Positions 18,601 through 26,733 of a stretch of DNA of 33,907 nucleotides are shown here, one piece after another. Numbering within the stretch: the first letter of the stretch is position 1; each line of letters begins with the position of its first letter. The translations under genes and the position numbers were made by a program. The notes beneath the pieces are model-generated. The model saw only the letters and a program-made list of their open reading frames with translations, did not search any database and was not told the DNA's origin. The stretch is taken from contig NZ_FNAV01000030.1 of assembly GCF_900102075.1 (NCBI RefSeq), forward strand, positions 1 through 33,907, written 5' to 3'. Origin of the DNA: Salipiger thiooxidans (GTDB lineage Bacteria; Pseudomonadota; Alphaproteobacteria; Rhodobacterales; Rhodobacteraceae).

Positions 18601-19530
18601 TTGGCCCAGCCTGTCGGCGGTCTGCGACAGCCGCGCGCGCAGATCCTCGAACGAGATCGTGGTAAAGGCCTCCGGGTCGATATTTAGGAACAGGTAGCCC
18701 TTGGCCAGGCTGTCGCGGCGGGCGCGCAGATCGAGCTCTAGCTTCAGAAGATCCGCGCGCAGGTCGTCGTAGGTGCTTTCGCTAGGCAGGTCGAGCTTGA
18801 TCTCGATCAGCGCCCAAAGCGCCTCTTCGTATTTCAGCCCCCCGAAGGCCAGGTTGTCATTGCCGTCTGCCGCGGTCTGCACCGCGGGGTCCAGCGCCTG
18901 GCTCACCAGGTAGTTCAGCCGCTGCATCCGCGCCTCGGACAGTGTTTGGTACCAGATGTCGCCTTGGCTGATCAGAAGCTGGATCTTCAGCGCGCTCAAC
19001 GCCACCTTTTGGCGCACGAATGTGCGGAAGCGCGCGAGGTCCTCGGCCTCTTCCGCGTCTGCTGAGGGGCTGGGCTGGGTCTGGCTGCGCAAGAGCGCGT
19101 TCAGGCCGCGCTCCACCAGCGCCAGACCTTCCTCGGCGCTTTGCTGGCGCGCCTGGGGCGAGATCACGCTGCTCGCTTGCCCGATCCCGGAGCGCGCCGA
19201 CAAGAGCACCAGATCAGTGGCACGAAAGAGCTTCTCGCGCGTAAGATGGGTATAGCATTGGTAGCCGCAGACCAGCGGTGGCCAGTTCTGCGCGTCCGGG
19301 TCGCAGCTGTTCATGTACAGCTCTAGCTCGGCCGAATACTGCGCCATCTCGGGGAGGTCGGCCCGGAAGTTCGCGATCTGCAAGAGCGCCACCAAGCGGT
19401 CGGCCTCTTGCCCGGCCTCGTATTCCGACAGCGCCGCGCAGGACCGCGCGGGCGCCTCCTGCGACCAGGCCGGCGCCGCCAGCACCACCACGGCGAGCGC
19501 CACGCGGAGAAGCGCACCATACGCGTTCAT
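15682..19530 (-). CDS. Very large exported coiled-coil protein, 1282 aa
   Basis: The start is set at 19530 (MNAYGALLRVALAVVVLAAP) because this ATG overlaps the upstream stop as ATGA; a Met five codons earlier is less likely. A signal peptide is followed by a helical head with early cysteines (to about 290), then long discontinuous coiled coils to about residue 1030 (LGQVEARIEEVIELW, LARQVAQLEGQQELIEARQE, LRLGIQSHQKAIENHRLALT, LAEQSEGVTREIEILRDQ). Regions about 530-590 contain cysteine pairs (QICGIEQQ, DACNFP, AEICELRSQL, LLQCVV) that may crosslink helices. From about 1110 a compact domain rich in aromatic residues follows (YLVLWDP, FAAIDYGCNAGLRRNRYTLT, SSDFAIRTFPPSGG, ITLYFVF). This layout suggests a structural or tethering component in the periplasm or at the surface. 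Resemblance to known coiled-coil proteins may be compositional only. Confidence 0.8.
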   Translation of the reverse strand: MNAYGALLRVALAVVVLAAPAWSQEAPARSCAALSEYEAGQEADRLVALLQIANFRADLPEMAQYSAELELYMNSCDPDAQNWPPLVCGYQCYTHLTREKLFRATDLVLLSARSGIGQASSVISPQARQQSAEEGLALVERGLNALLRSQTQPSPSADAEEAEDLARFRTFVRQKVALSALKIQLLISQGDIWYQTLSEARMQRLNYLVSQALDPAVQTAADGNDNLAFGGLKYEEALWALIEIKLDLPSESTYDDLRADLLKLELDLRARRDSLAKGYLFLNIDPEAFTTISFEDLRARLSQTADRLGQVEARIEEVIELWANASDAQASREEDAKRLVRGQQVNLLAHQIGKLETEAKVGANAIEAQVNALGQKQDTFEYRRRVRELEMALARQVAQLEGQQELIEARQELDLIVLNKERATDLRAELRWKISFEVLRLNLLLQIDALDGQVIEYQRQLQANATQLQDVANQRLIVQNQIEAEEFRIARDKAAIARIEHSKTEVSARKRDVTLAQICGIEQQLAFITDAVPITPMDGADACNFPAPQTIRLQEEIDAEICELRSQLADTELAYQAFLLQCVVADDRASFFVDLEDEQQRALDSARARVDDDGLCEGLRTQADLARDIYDAELAVLKRRRGDMAAQRAEVQAQLRFVERELRDFNGNVEVLQQMLQLAEMTLVGAAALPDVTIAAAGLSSGVYTSVPDGKNNALIAVAALRNQIDRVMRLRQIDNAAQQQIDQLQLQILQLNQALENISMDQVIKDLAFEQTRAQLARERTGVQSASAQAAINRSLIGLQCEAGVVTRASNVAGLAAEHARLRSVLEFQASETALLDNDIRQLRLGIQSHQKAIENHRLALTKLDDEEARLGTDNGMLTRLIENVTGRKDLVEDTQREVEGLAEQSEGVTREIEILRDQHEQALLALNDIEMRQLTDRINAETGFTEELVAQVGEAAELTRQRRALDVEMQKRTAVYLSAVQERETDMTELLSEIDDPEARRDRFLATQEMLSEVLRGIPDYIDTKRRYLELGNRLHHLMWRRYATVLTVIGDDPSMPQAYITSGDSLRALADAVDYQRFFDERQINIDMTRIPIPSGSGFVQSLAQTGSVDFQLSPGVRSVQDMADAGYLVLWDPAKLDNRQNMTLVDMFAAIDYGCNAGLRRNRYTLTHQGSGIVFRPVTEGASDLAAELVIGPPRNKAQTFLRSTTEDAQIDQILSYWSSDFAIRTFPPSGGPRNDPESRLRYLGAPLIGDYRLDAHPSDCAHDRSVITLYFVFASAA

Positions 19531-20948
19531 CGCTTCAGCTCCCACAGATAGACCTTAGACAGGTCGTTCAGTTGCCTGGCGAAGGAGGCGATGTCCTTGC
19601 TGCGTTCCTCCTGCTCACGCAGTCTGTCTACATAATTCAGCAACGCTTGCAGGCAGGCCCGGAAGGGGCCTGTGACAGCACCTCGTGCCGCAGCGATAGC
19701 CGTAGCGTCGGGTTTGAGCGGGCCGAAGGCGGGCTTGACCAGACCGCCGTCGACGGCGAGCGGCGCGCAATCGTCCACAACCTTCTCCGCCACAGCCAGC
19801 CCGGCCTCCTTTTGGGCGACAAGCTGGCGCTGCGTGCTGAGCGCGCCGAACTTGCCCAGAACCTGGTCGATCTTTCTTTGAAACTCTTCGCGCAACTCTG
19901 CCCCCTCCTGCACAGCCGCGTCGTTGCCCGTTGACAAAAGATCTGAAAAACCCTTCGCCTCGTCCAGCGCCTCTAGCGCGGGTTTCAGGCCAAAGCGGTC
20001 GTCCCTGGCCAAGACCAGCACCGCTTTGGTGCTGGCCACATCGGCCAACAGCTCGTCCACCAGGCGCGAGGGGATCGACACGGACATCTCATTGGCCATG
20101 CGGGCAAAGTCGCGCGCCTCGTGGCGCATCAAAAGCTGCGTCTCGCGGATCTTTTCGCGCACGGCGGCCTCGATCTGGGACTGGATGCGCAGCCGCAGCT
20201 TGGCCAGGGTCTCGGCTCGGCCCTCAGGAACGGAAAAGGCGCAGGCGGCGCTGGCGGAATGTGCGCGCAGGCGCTCAGAAAGCGCCTTTCGCCCGGCCTC
20301 GAGCGCGGTGACCGAGGGCGGCAGCTGCGCGAAGAGGCCGCGAAGCCGATCGAAGGACAGGACGAATCGCGCGCCCTGATCGCCCCCGAGGTCCTGCAGC
20401 CGCACCAGCAGCGGGCATTTCACGCGGGGGTCAACCGCCTCTAGCGCGAAGAGCGCGTTGATCGCAAAGCTTTCGGAACGGGCGATGTATTCCCGCAACG
20501 CCAGCGCCCGCAGGCTCTCCGCCGTGATGTCGTCGGTCGGCGCGAAGAACTGCAGCTTGCTGAGGTAGATGTCCGCCATCGCGCGCCGCTGCAGCAAAGT
20601 GGCGCGGTCGCTGGTTGCGATGACCAAGCGCTCTGACGCCGGGCGCGCGGGCTGGGCGGTCGAGGCGCTTTCGCCAACCGTGGGCGGCAGCGGGAAGTCC
20701 CCGCCATGATCGGGTGGCGGGAGCGGGTCCGACGGAGTTTCGAACGCCGTGAAGCGCAGCTCTGGCAGGGCCAGCACGCCAGAGAAATTGGTGCCCCAGA
20801 CCTCGACCCAGGCGGTGTCGAGCTGCGCGATCGTGTAGCGCGGGGCGTCGAAATCGGACGGGATGCTTTGGGCCTGCGCAGGCGCACCCATTAGACCCAC
20901 GGCCAACAGCGCGGCGGTGCATATCCGGGTTAGTTCTAGCAAAACCAC
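19527..20948 (-). CDS. Exported helical protein, about 474 aa
   Basis: A signal peptide ends near GLMGAPAQAQS. The start is uncertain: the GTG at 20948 overlaps the upstream gene by 13 bp, and a TTG at 20942 overlaps the upstream TAG; an in-frame ATG at 21008 lies far inside the upstream gene and would spoil the signal peptide. After a short beta-rich part (YTIAQLDTAWVEVWGTNFSG, about 35-75) and a proline-rich linker, the protein is mostly helical, with coiled-coil character at about 215-260 (LAKLRLRIQSQIEAAVREKI) and about 325-395. A few cysteines are present (VKCPLL, ACAFS, DDCAPL, RACLQ). Unknown family; fourth gene of the operon, overlapping the next gene by ATGA. Confidence 0.75.
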   Translation of the reverse strand: MVLLELTRICTAALLAVGLMGAPAQAQSIPSDFDAPRYTIAQLDTAWVEVWGTNFSGVLALPELRFTAFETPSDPLPPPDHGGDFPLPPTVGESASTAQPARPASERLVIATSDRATLLQRRAMADIYLSKLQFFAPTDDITAESLRALALREYIARSESFAINALFALEAVDPRVKCPLLVRLQDLGGDQGARFVLSFDRLRGLFAQLPPSVTALEAGRKALSERLRAHSASAACAFSVPEGRAETLAKLRLRIQSQIEAAVREKIRETQLLMRHEARDFARMANEMSVSIPSRLVDELLADVASTKAVLVLARDDRFGLKPALEALDEAKGFSDLLSTGNDAAVQEGAELREEFQRKIDQVLGKFGALSTQRQLVAQKEAGLAVAEKVVDDCAPLAVDGGLVKPAFGPLKPDATAIAAARGAVTGPFRACLQALLNYVDRLREQEERSKDIASFARQLNDLSKVYLWELKR

Positions 20949-22078
20949 ACCCTTTCCCGCGCAGCAGGTTCCTCGCACAGGCCTGTCTCGGCGCCGTAGG
21001 CCTGCCACTGCTTCTCTATCTCGGTCAACGCGTCACCCGCGGGCGTGGCCTCCGCGGCGGTTTCGGCCACAACCGCGAGGGTCTGGAAGATGTGGGGCTC
21101 TTGCGCAACGCCTTCTGCTTGCGCGAGGGGGATGAGGTCGGCCCAAAGCGCGATCTCTTCCGCGGAGATCACGTTGAATCGGCCCAGCAGCGCCAGCAGC
21201 TTCATCCGCGCCGCCGCGAAGTCCTCGGCGCTGGTTTCTTTTACGGCGTCTTCGAACGCCGCCGCGTGCTTGTTGGCTGCGTTCAGCCCCTTGCGCACGT
21301 CTTCGGCAAGCTCATCCAAAAGCTCTGCCCCGCCCTGCTCAGGCACGCCGATCAGCTCGCCTACGATGTCGGATGCTGTGCCCAGCTTGCGCGCGACCGA
21401 GCTGCTTTCGATAGCGCGCAGCGCGATCCCGGTCTCCAGGTCTGAGGCAAGGCCGGAAAAGCGGCGCAGGTCGCTGGCGAGCGTCTCAAAGTCGGACTTC
21501 ACGCTGCGTGGGGTGTCGAGGAAGACCTCCGTCATGTAGGACCGGGCGATCCCAGAGGCGAGCTCGCCCAGCCGAGCCTCGCTGAACCCGCCCTGCACGC
21601 AGCCTGGCTGCGCATCTATCAGGCCCAGGATCTTGGTCGCGTGGTAGACCCGCTCGTATGAGCCCGCCACGCCAAAGCTGCGCTCGTCATAAAACAGCTC
21701 GCGCTTTTCCTTCAGGTAACGGCTAATCCGGTCGCCGGCCAGGCGCGCCAGCTCGCAGGCCGAACCGCGGGCGCGTTCTTGCCGGTAAAGCGCGAAATAG
21801 GCCGCGCCGTGGAAGTAATCGATCTCGGTCGCCGCAGCGCCGCTGAGGGGCGCGTAGGCCAGCACTAGGTCATGCGCGCCGCAGGCCAGCGCCAGTTGGA
21901 CGTCAAGCTCTGGGCAGGGCGTGCCGCTGCCGGGTGCAGCGCCGGCGGCCCCGCATTGCGCGACCAGCGCGTCGCAAGCCTGCGCCCGGGCCGCCCCGCT
22001 GGAAAGCCCCACGGCGAGCACCAGCGCCGCTCCGAGCGCCAGGCCGCGGCGCAGGATATCGCGTGGCGCTAGTTGCAT
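20936..22078 (-). CDS. Exported helical protein, 380 aa
   Basis: The N-terminus has a long signal peptide (charged MQLAPRDILRR, then LALGAALVLAVGLSSGAARA, cleavage near AQA). The mature start is cysteine-rich (ACDALVAQCGAA, TPCPELDVQLALACG). The rest is predicted helical with pairs that could be TPR-like (TEIDYFHGAAYFALYRQERA, ERVYHATKILGLIDA), then a segment of amphipathic helices (about 200-345). It ends with CEEPAARERVWFC. It overlaps the end of the upstream gene by 10 bp and the next gene begins within its last codons. No enzyme motif is seen. Confidence 0.77.
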   Translation of the reverse strand: MQLAPRDILRRGLALGAALVLAVGLSSGAARAQACDALVAQCGAAGAAPGSGTPCPELDVQLALACGAHDLVLAYAPLSGAAATEIDYFHGAAYFALYRQERARGSACELARLAGDRISRYLKEKRELFYDERSFGVAGSYERVYHATKILGLIDAQPGCVQGGFSEARLGELASGIARSYMTEVFLDTPRSVKSDFETLASDLRRFSGLASDLETGIALRAIESSSVARKLGTASDIVGELIGVPEQGGAELLDELAEDVRKGLNAANKHAAAFEDAVKETSAEDFAAARMKLLALLGRFNVISAEEIALWADLIPLAQAEGVAQEPHIFQTLAVVAETAAEATPAGDALTEIEKQWQAYGAETGLCEEPAARERVWFC

Positions 22079-22605
22079 TCCAGAGCGTCAGCACCCAGCA
22101 CCGAGCGGCACGCATCGGCGTAGTCGACAAAGAGCACGCGGCAGATCCGATGCAGTTTGAACGGCGGACCCAGTGCGGCGTAGGTGGACGCCGCATCCGC
22201 GCCGTACATCTTGCGGAACATCAGGTCCACCTTGTGACGGTACTGGGGCGAGATCCCCGCCTGTGGGTCCTCGTAGGACCATTGCGCCTCCGACAGCTCG
22301 TCCCCCATGGAGCGGATGTCGTCCGGATTGGCCTCTACGCCGAAGTATGTCAGTGACACGCAGTTCGCGATGGCGCGCTGCTCTGCGGGGTCCAACAGCC
22401 TACGATCAGATTCGCGGCCATAGGCTTCGCACAGCGCGCAAGGCGCTTCCTCGGCAAAAGCGCCAGCCTCGCAGGGGTAGATGCAGTTGTCCGCCCCTGC
22501 AGGCAGCGCGGCCCACGCCAGACCCAGTACGAACCCAGCCCCTAGAAGCCCGCGCCGCCGCGCTCGCGCAAGAGTGCGATGCGATGCGATGATGCAGTGC
22601 TTCAT
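22069..22605 (-). CDS. Small exported cysteine-rich protein, 178 aa
   Basis: A basic N-terminus and hydrophobic core (RRRGLLGAGFVLGLAWAALP) form a signal peptide ending near PAGADN. The mature protein begins with a dense cysteine cluster (NCIYPCEAG, APCALCEAYG) and has four more cysteines (NCVSL, ICRVL, ACRSV, ECN at the C-terminus), an even number suited to disulfides. The APCALC segment has a C-x-x-C spacing, but the protein lacks the rest of a thioredoxin fold. The start ATG overlaps the upstream stop by one base (TAATG). It may be a chaperone or structural adaptor of the exported operon. Family unknown. Confidence 0.75.
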   Translation of the reverse strand: MKHCIIASHRTLARARRRGLLGAGFVLGLAWAALPAGADNCIYPCEAGAFAEEAPCALCEAYGRESDRRLLDPAEQRAIANCVSLTYFGVEANPDDIRSMGDELSEAQWSYEDPQAGISPQYRHKVDLMFRKMYGADAASTYAALGPPFKLHRICRVLFVDYADACRSVLGADALECN

Positions 22606-25600
22606 TATTGTTCCTCCTCCTCGTCAGAGTTCTCTGGCGCGCCTTCTTCGGCGGGCTCGTCCGCCGCAACGGCCACCGGCACCGGAACGGCCACCGGCAC
22701 CGGGTGTAGCCTGTAGGCCAAGCGGAACCCGGTGATCGGATCGCCCAGCCGCACCTTTGGTTTAGCTGCGTCACCCCGCTTGTTTTGGCCGTCTTCGGGG
22801 TCGGCCGCGCGCGTCCTGACCTCAGGCGCGGAATCAAATCCGTTCTGCGTGCGCCACGAATAGCGCTCAGGCCCCAACTGCGCCCAGGCGCCGGCGTAAA
22901 AGCCGTAGACAGCCGCGGCGTCGGCCGCGCCCGGGGTCTTCCGCACCGGCTCGCGCAGCCCGCTCATCCCGCCGTAAACGTAGACATCGGGCTGCGCGCC
23001 CCGCCCGCACAGCTCATCTAGAGCAGACCCGCCGACCGCATCGCAGCGCGGGAGCCGATCGACGTCTTGGACATCACCCGGGGTGCCCGCGATGCCCAAA
23101 AGCCCGCTCAGCGCGGCGAAAGCGGTGTCTTTTTCAACCAGGCTCGCGGGGGAGAGGGCAATCGCGGAGGCGCGCTCGTGCAAATCGGTAATGGCGTGCA
23201 ACGACGCATAGTCGCCTTCCAGGTCGAGCGCCCCGGCGGCGTTCACCGGGTAGCCTCGGGAAATGGCAAGCATGTCCTCGAGGCTGGGCAGCGTCACCGA
23301 CTGCGGTGCGCATTTGCGCGCGCCGTTGTGGCCGCCGAAGCCTGCGACCCAGTTGGCATACGCCTCCACATCCGCCTCAGAAGCCATCGCGATGGGCTTG
23401 GACCAAAGCGTCTCTGTGCGCAGAACGCTGGGCGTGGCGCCGATGTTGTTGACCATCGCGCCCTCCCAGTAAGACCGTAGCGCGCGGCAGAAGTTGACCG
23501 CCCGCCCATCTAGAACGAAGGTGCCGATGTTCTGCCCCGCTGCGCCGCAGACCCAAGGAGGGCTTGGCTGAATTTCAAGCACCAGATCTTGCGCCTCCGA
23601 AATCAGCGGGGCGTTGGGCGCGCTGCGCGTGGCCTTCTGGGTCGTTTCCAGCGCCCATGCCTCACGCTCGACTTCGCTGAGGTTCGGATAGTTTTCCGGC
23701 AATCTGGGCGCCACGGGCTGCTGTGGGTCCTCGCGATTGCCTAGGTAGGTTTCCAACGCGCGCAGCGCCAGAAAAGAGCGCAGGTTGCACAGCTGCTTTT
23801 CCGCTGCGCTGCTGACACGGTAGGATTCGGGCGACAAGCAGGCGTCGACGTGCCCCTGGACGGATGCGCGGCCCTCCCCCTCGGTCAAAAGTCGCCGCGA
23901 TACCGCTTGGAAAAAATACTGGAAGCCGTCGAACTCGCGCTGGACGTCGGCTTGATCGGCCTTGGCCACGTTGCGCAACACGGGCCAGAACCTGGGCCGC
24001 GACGGCGCCTGCTGATCCGGGAACATCCATGGCGCCAGCTTCGTCCCGTAGAGCAGCTCTCGGCCGGCCTTGGTGTAGGTCAGGAACGAAGTCCAAGCCC
24101 CAATTGTGGCTTCTGTCTGAGCGACGTAGCTGCCCGCACGGCGATCCATAAGCACAAAGCGCGTCATCGGGTTCAACGCGGGGGACTGTGAGGCGCCCGC
24201 GGGGCCTGGCATTTCAAGCAGCAGCGGCGCTACCTCACCGGTGTCCAGCGCGGCGCGAAAGCGGCTGTCCTCGGGGATTGCCATGCAGATCTCGGGGCGG
24301 TTGCTGCTGAGATCCAGATCAAGCCGCGTTGGGGCCGCAGGCGGCGCGGATGCGCGCTTTGCAAAAAGCATCTGCAGCACTGGATTATTTGCAAGAGCGA
24401 GGCTCGCGGCCTCCTCCGCCAAGTCCACGGCTACGTCGCCCTGGTTTATCGCAACCTTCTGGCGCGTCAGCAGGCCCATGCGCGCCTCCCTGTGGCCGAA
24501 GCTCTTGTAGCTCGGGGTCCACGCGTCGCCCAATAGTCGCTGGAACAGCCAGCGCGGGACGGATGTCACGCTATGCGCCTCGACCTTAACTGGCGGCGCT
24601 GGCGGCGCAGGGATGACGTGCTTGATCGGCAGGAACCCTTCCAGGATCGCCGCGGTCGGGTGCACGTCGAATAGAAACGGCGGCGCGCATAGATCCGGCT
24701 CTGCCGCCCGCGCGCCAGAGCCGTCCGCGCAAGCCGAGATCCAGGCAGCGTCGGCAAGATTAGTATCCAGCTTCAAAAACGTAGGCCTTGCCAACGCGGC
24801 GTCGTCCGCTGGCGGGTCTGGCGGGTAGCGGACCAAGGCCTCAGACCCGTAGGGCACCGGCCCGTGAAGGCTGCCGTCCAAAGGAAAAACAACCTCGCGC
24901 GTCTGGCTGGGCGGCAGCCAGTTACCCGCCGCCGCCACCTCGACCGGATCCCCCAGATCGATCACGGTGAAATTCATGTCGGACAAACCTGGGCTTTCGA
25001 ACAGCAGGCCACTGCTCAAAAGCTGCGAGACCGCGCCGCGGTCACGCATAAGCACAGCCGCCCGGTCCCCCAGCCTGCCAACTTCCCATCGCCGGAAGAC
25101 AAGCCACGCAGGAGCCTCTTCGACCGTCACCTCATAAATGAGGAGGTTTTGACACTGCTCGCTTTCGGCGAGAAGGACGCGCCAGAGCAGTAGCAAATTG
25201 TCTCGCTGAGGGATCGTTCCGACGTTGCCGTCGCAGGCATTCGCCTCGCCTGCAATCCAGCTATCAAGCTCCGCCTCTGTGAGCCATGTGTCGGTTTTTT
25301 CGACGGGCACTGGCGCCACACGACCATTTGCATCTCGAAACAGGGTCTCGGCCGCCCAGGCAGTTTTTATTCCCGCGCCCTCTACCTTATCGCGAACGCC
25401 AAGCAAGTACCAGATTGGGTCGCCTAGTGACTTGCGCGTTGCGGGCGCCTCGGCCTCGCCCGGCGCCGCGTCAGCATCCGCCCGCGGCAAGTTCACTATC
25501 TCTAGGGTGTAAGGCCTGGGTCCGACAAACTTGACCTTCGCTTTGAACGTGTTCAGCGACACAGCTTCGATAGACCGCGTCACGGGCGTCGTTGAGCCCT

Positions 25601-25724
25601 CGGGCGTGACCGAGTAGGTCTTCACCACGGTCTTTCCTTGGCCCAACGGGCTGCGCGGATCTGCACAAAGAGGCACCGCTGCAATTGCCAGAAGGATACC
25701 TAGGAGAATTGAATGCACTCGCAT
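22605..25724 (-). CDS. Exported protein with divergent FGE/SUMF1-like domain, 1039 aa
   Basis: First gene of the operon. A signal peptide (MRVHSILLGILLAIAAVPLC, cleavage near ADP) leads into an uncharacterised half (about 25-510). From about 520 to 1000 the order of motifs follows formylglycine-generating-enzyme-like domains: SYVAQTEATIGAWTSFL corresponds to the EVT-x-YxxF region, ADVEAYANWVAG and TLPSLEDMLAISRGYP to the AYC-W and RLPTEAEWEYAARG regions, and PITGFRLAYRL to the closing GFR motif. The domain is inflated by insertions, and the copper-binding cysteine pair of true FGE is not evident, so a binding role (C-type-lectin fold) is likelier than catalysis. The tail has PV repeats and ends EENSDEEEEQ-like, highly acidic. 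A GGAAG lies 11 bp before the ATG. The FGE assignment comes from motif order only. Confidence 0.72.
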   Translation of the reverse strand: MRVHSILLGILLAIAAVPLCADPRSPLGQGKTVVKTYSVTPEGSTTPVTRSIEAVSLNTFKAKVKFVGPRPYTLEIVNLPRADADAAPGEAEAPATRKSLGDPIWYLLGVRDKVEGAGIKTAWAAETLFRDANGRVAPVPVEKTDTWLTEAELDSWIAGEANACDGNVGTIPQRDNLLLLWRVLLAESEQCQNLLIYEVTVEEAPAWLVFRRWEVGRLGDRAAVLMRDRGAVSQLLSSGLLFESPGLSDMNFTVIDLGDPVEVAAAGNWLPPSQTREVVFPLDGSLHGPVPYGSEALVRYPPDPPADDAALARPTFLKLDTNLADAAWISACADGSGARAAEPDLCAPPFLFDVHPTAAILEGFLPIKHVIPAPPAPPVKVEAHSVTSVPRWLFQRLLGDAWTPSYKSFGHREARMGLLTRQKVAINQGDVAVDLAEEAASLALANNPVLQMLFAKRASAPPAAPTRLDLDLSSNRPEICMAIPEDSRFRAALDTGEVAPLLLEMPGPAGASQSPALNPMTRFVLMDRRAGSYVAQTEATIGAWTSFLTYTKAGRELLYGTKLAPWMFPDQQAPSRPRFWPVLRNVAKADQADVQREFDGFQYFFQAVSRRLLTEGEGRASVQGHVDACLSPESYRVSSAAEKQLCNLRSFLALRALETYLGNREDPQQPVAPRLPENYPNLSEVEREAWALETTQKATRSAPNAPLISEAQDLVLEIQPSPPWVCGAAGQNIGTFVLDGRAVNFCRALRSYWEGAMVNNIGATPSVLRTETLWSKPIAMASEADVEAYANWVAGFGGHNGARKCAPQSVTLPSLEDMLAISRGYPVNAAGALDLEGDYASLHAITDLHERASAIALSPASLVEKDTAFAALSGLLGIAGTPGDVQDVDRLPRCDAVGGSALDELCGRGAQPDVYVYGGMSGLREPVRKTPGAADAAAVYGFYAGAWAQLGPERYSWRTQNGFDSAPEVRTRAADPEDGQNKRGDAAKPKVRLGDPITGFRLAYRLHPVPVAVPVPVAVAADEPAEEGAPENSDEEEEQ

Positions 25725-25923
25725 TATGAATATCTTCCAAATTTATTTAATCGGAAGTGTTGCGAATAATTGGGCATTTTGCAAAAGAAAAAAACTGGCG
25801 ATTAACAACCAATGCGGTGGCACGGGTAGCGGTCCCTCCGACCGGCTCTGATGCTGTAACCGCCCCCCCGGCGGCATCGATGTGCCAAGGTGGGATCGCA
25901 ACAATCCAAACTGGTAGGCGGTC
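25725..25923. other. AT-rich operon leader and IS110 upstream region
   Basis: The first 70-80 bp before the eight-gene operon are clearly AT-rich, unlike the operon itself, and should contain its promoter. On the minus strand TTGCAA (about 25797-25792) and several A/T-rich hexamers occur, but no pair with good spacing stands out. The remainder (about 25800-25923) is probably the non-coding 5' part of the IS110 element, which may have displaced the operon's original upstream DNA. Confidence 0.4.
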
Positions 25924-26393
25924 ATGTCGGAGATTATCACGGTCGGACTGGATCTGGCGAAGAATGTGTTTCAGGTCCACGGCGCTGACAGCAAAGGCAA
26001 TGCTGTCTTACGCAAGAAGCTCAGAAGGGCGCAGGTGATTGAGTTCTTCGCCAAGTTGCCGTCCTGTCTGGTCGCGATGGAGGCCTGCGGCGGCGCGCAT
26101 TTCTGGGGGCGGGAATTGTCTAGTCTCGGTCACGACATCAGGCTCATCCCGCCCGCCTATGTAAAGTCGTTCGTCAAGCGGCAAAAAAATGATGCGGCTG
26201 ACGCCGAGGCGATCTGCGAGGCGGCGCAGAGACCGAATATGCGCTTCGTGCCCGTGAAGAGTGAGGAAGCGCAAGGAGCGAAGCGTCTTCCGCGTCCGAG
26301 AGTTGCTCATCCGGCAGCGAACTCAGGCCACCAACGCGCTCCGCGGACACCTCACTGAGTACGGCTGGGTCGTGCCACAGGGGGTGACGAATG
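25924..26393 (+). pseudogene. IS110-family DEDD transposase, truncated and frameshifted
   Basis: The start MSEIITVGLDLAKNVFQVHG carries the first Asp of the DEDD (RuvC-like) motif. VAMEACGGAHFWGREL supplies the Glu, and KNDAADAEAICEAAQRP the two later Asp residues. At about 26270-26285 a frameshift breaks the gene; the correct frame continues as ERSVFRVRELLIRQRTQATN and LRGHLTEYGWVVPQG, then homology stops near 26393, where IS5 sequence begins. The C-terminal transposase-20 domain with the conserved Ser is absent. A full-length member is 330-400 residues. Inactive remnant. Confidence 0.88.
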
Positions 26394-26733
26394 GCGGTCG
26401 AAGTCCCGCGCCATGAGCCGCTAGCCCAGCAGTTTGACACAGTGCATCTTTGTCTCGACGCGGCTCCGGCGGTGGTATGCGGCGCCATCGTCGCCACAAG
26501 GCTCTGCCGAGGTATTTGGAGGCGCGCAGGCCCTCGTTTCTGGCGACCGCGCCAGCGGTGACGGTCTTCCACGGCTTGGCATTCCTGCGGGGAGGGATTG
26601 CGGCATGGGCGCCACGATCCGCGATGGCATCGTGGCATTTGCGGGTGTCATAGGCGCCATCTGCCGTGACGCTGCCGATCTGCTCGTCCACCGGGATCTG
26701 ACCGAGCAGGTCGGGTAGCATCGGAGCTGTGCG
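26394..26733 (-). pseudogene. IS5-family transposase, internal/C-terminal fragment
   Basis: The minus strand encodes APMLPDLLGQIPVDEQIGSV, DGAYDTRKCHDAIADRG, IPPRRNAKPWKTVTAGAVAR and, after a frameshift, GYHRRSRVETKMHCVKLLG, then an in-frame stop and LMARDFDR. These are the second half of the same transposase type as at 2624-3683, but this copy lacks the 45-bp insertion and is closer to the family consensus. It is cut on both sides, by IS110 sequence on the left and unidentified DNA on the right. No terminal repeats remain. Confidence 0.85.

Noticed and set aside
22605..25724. Diversity-generating retroelement target, suggested by the FGE/C-type-lectin-like domain
   Set aside because: No reverse transcriptase gene, template repeat or matching variable repeat is visible in the window, and the domain is not at a recognisable variable C-terminus.
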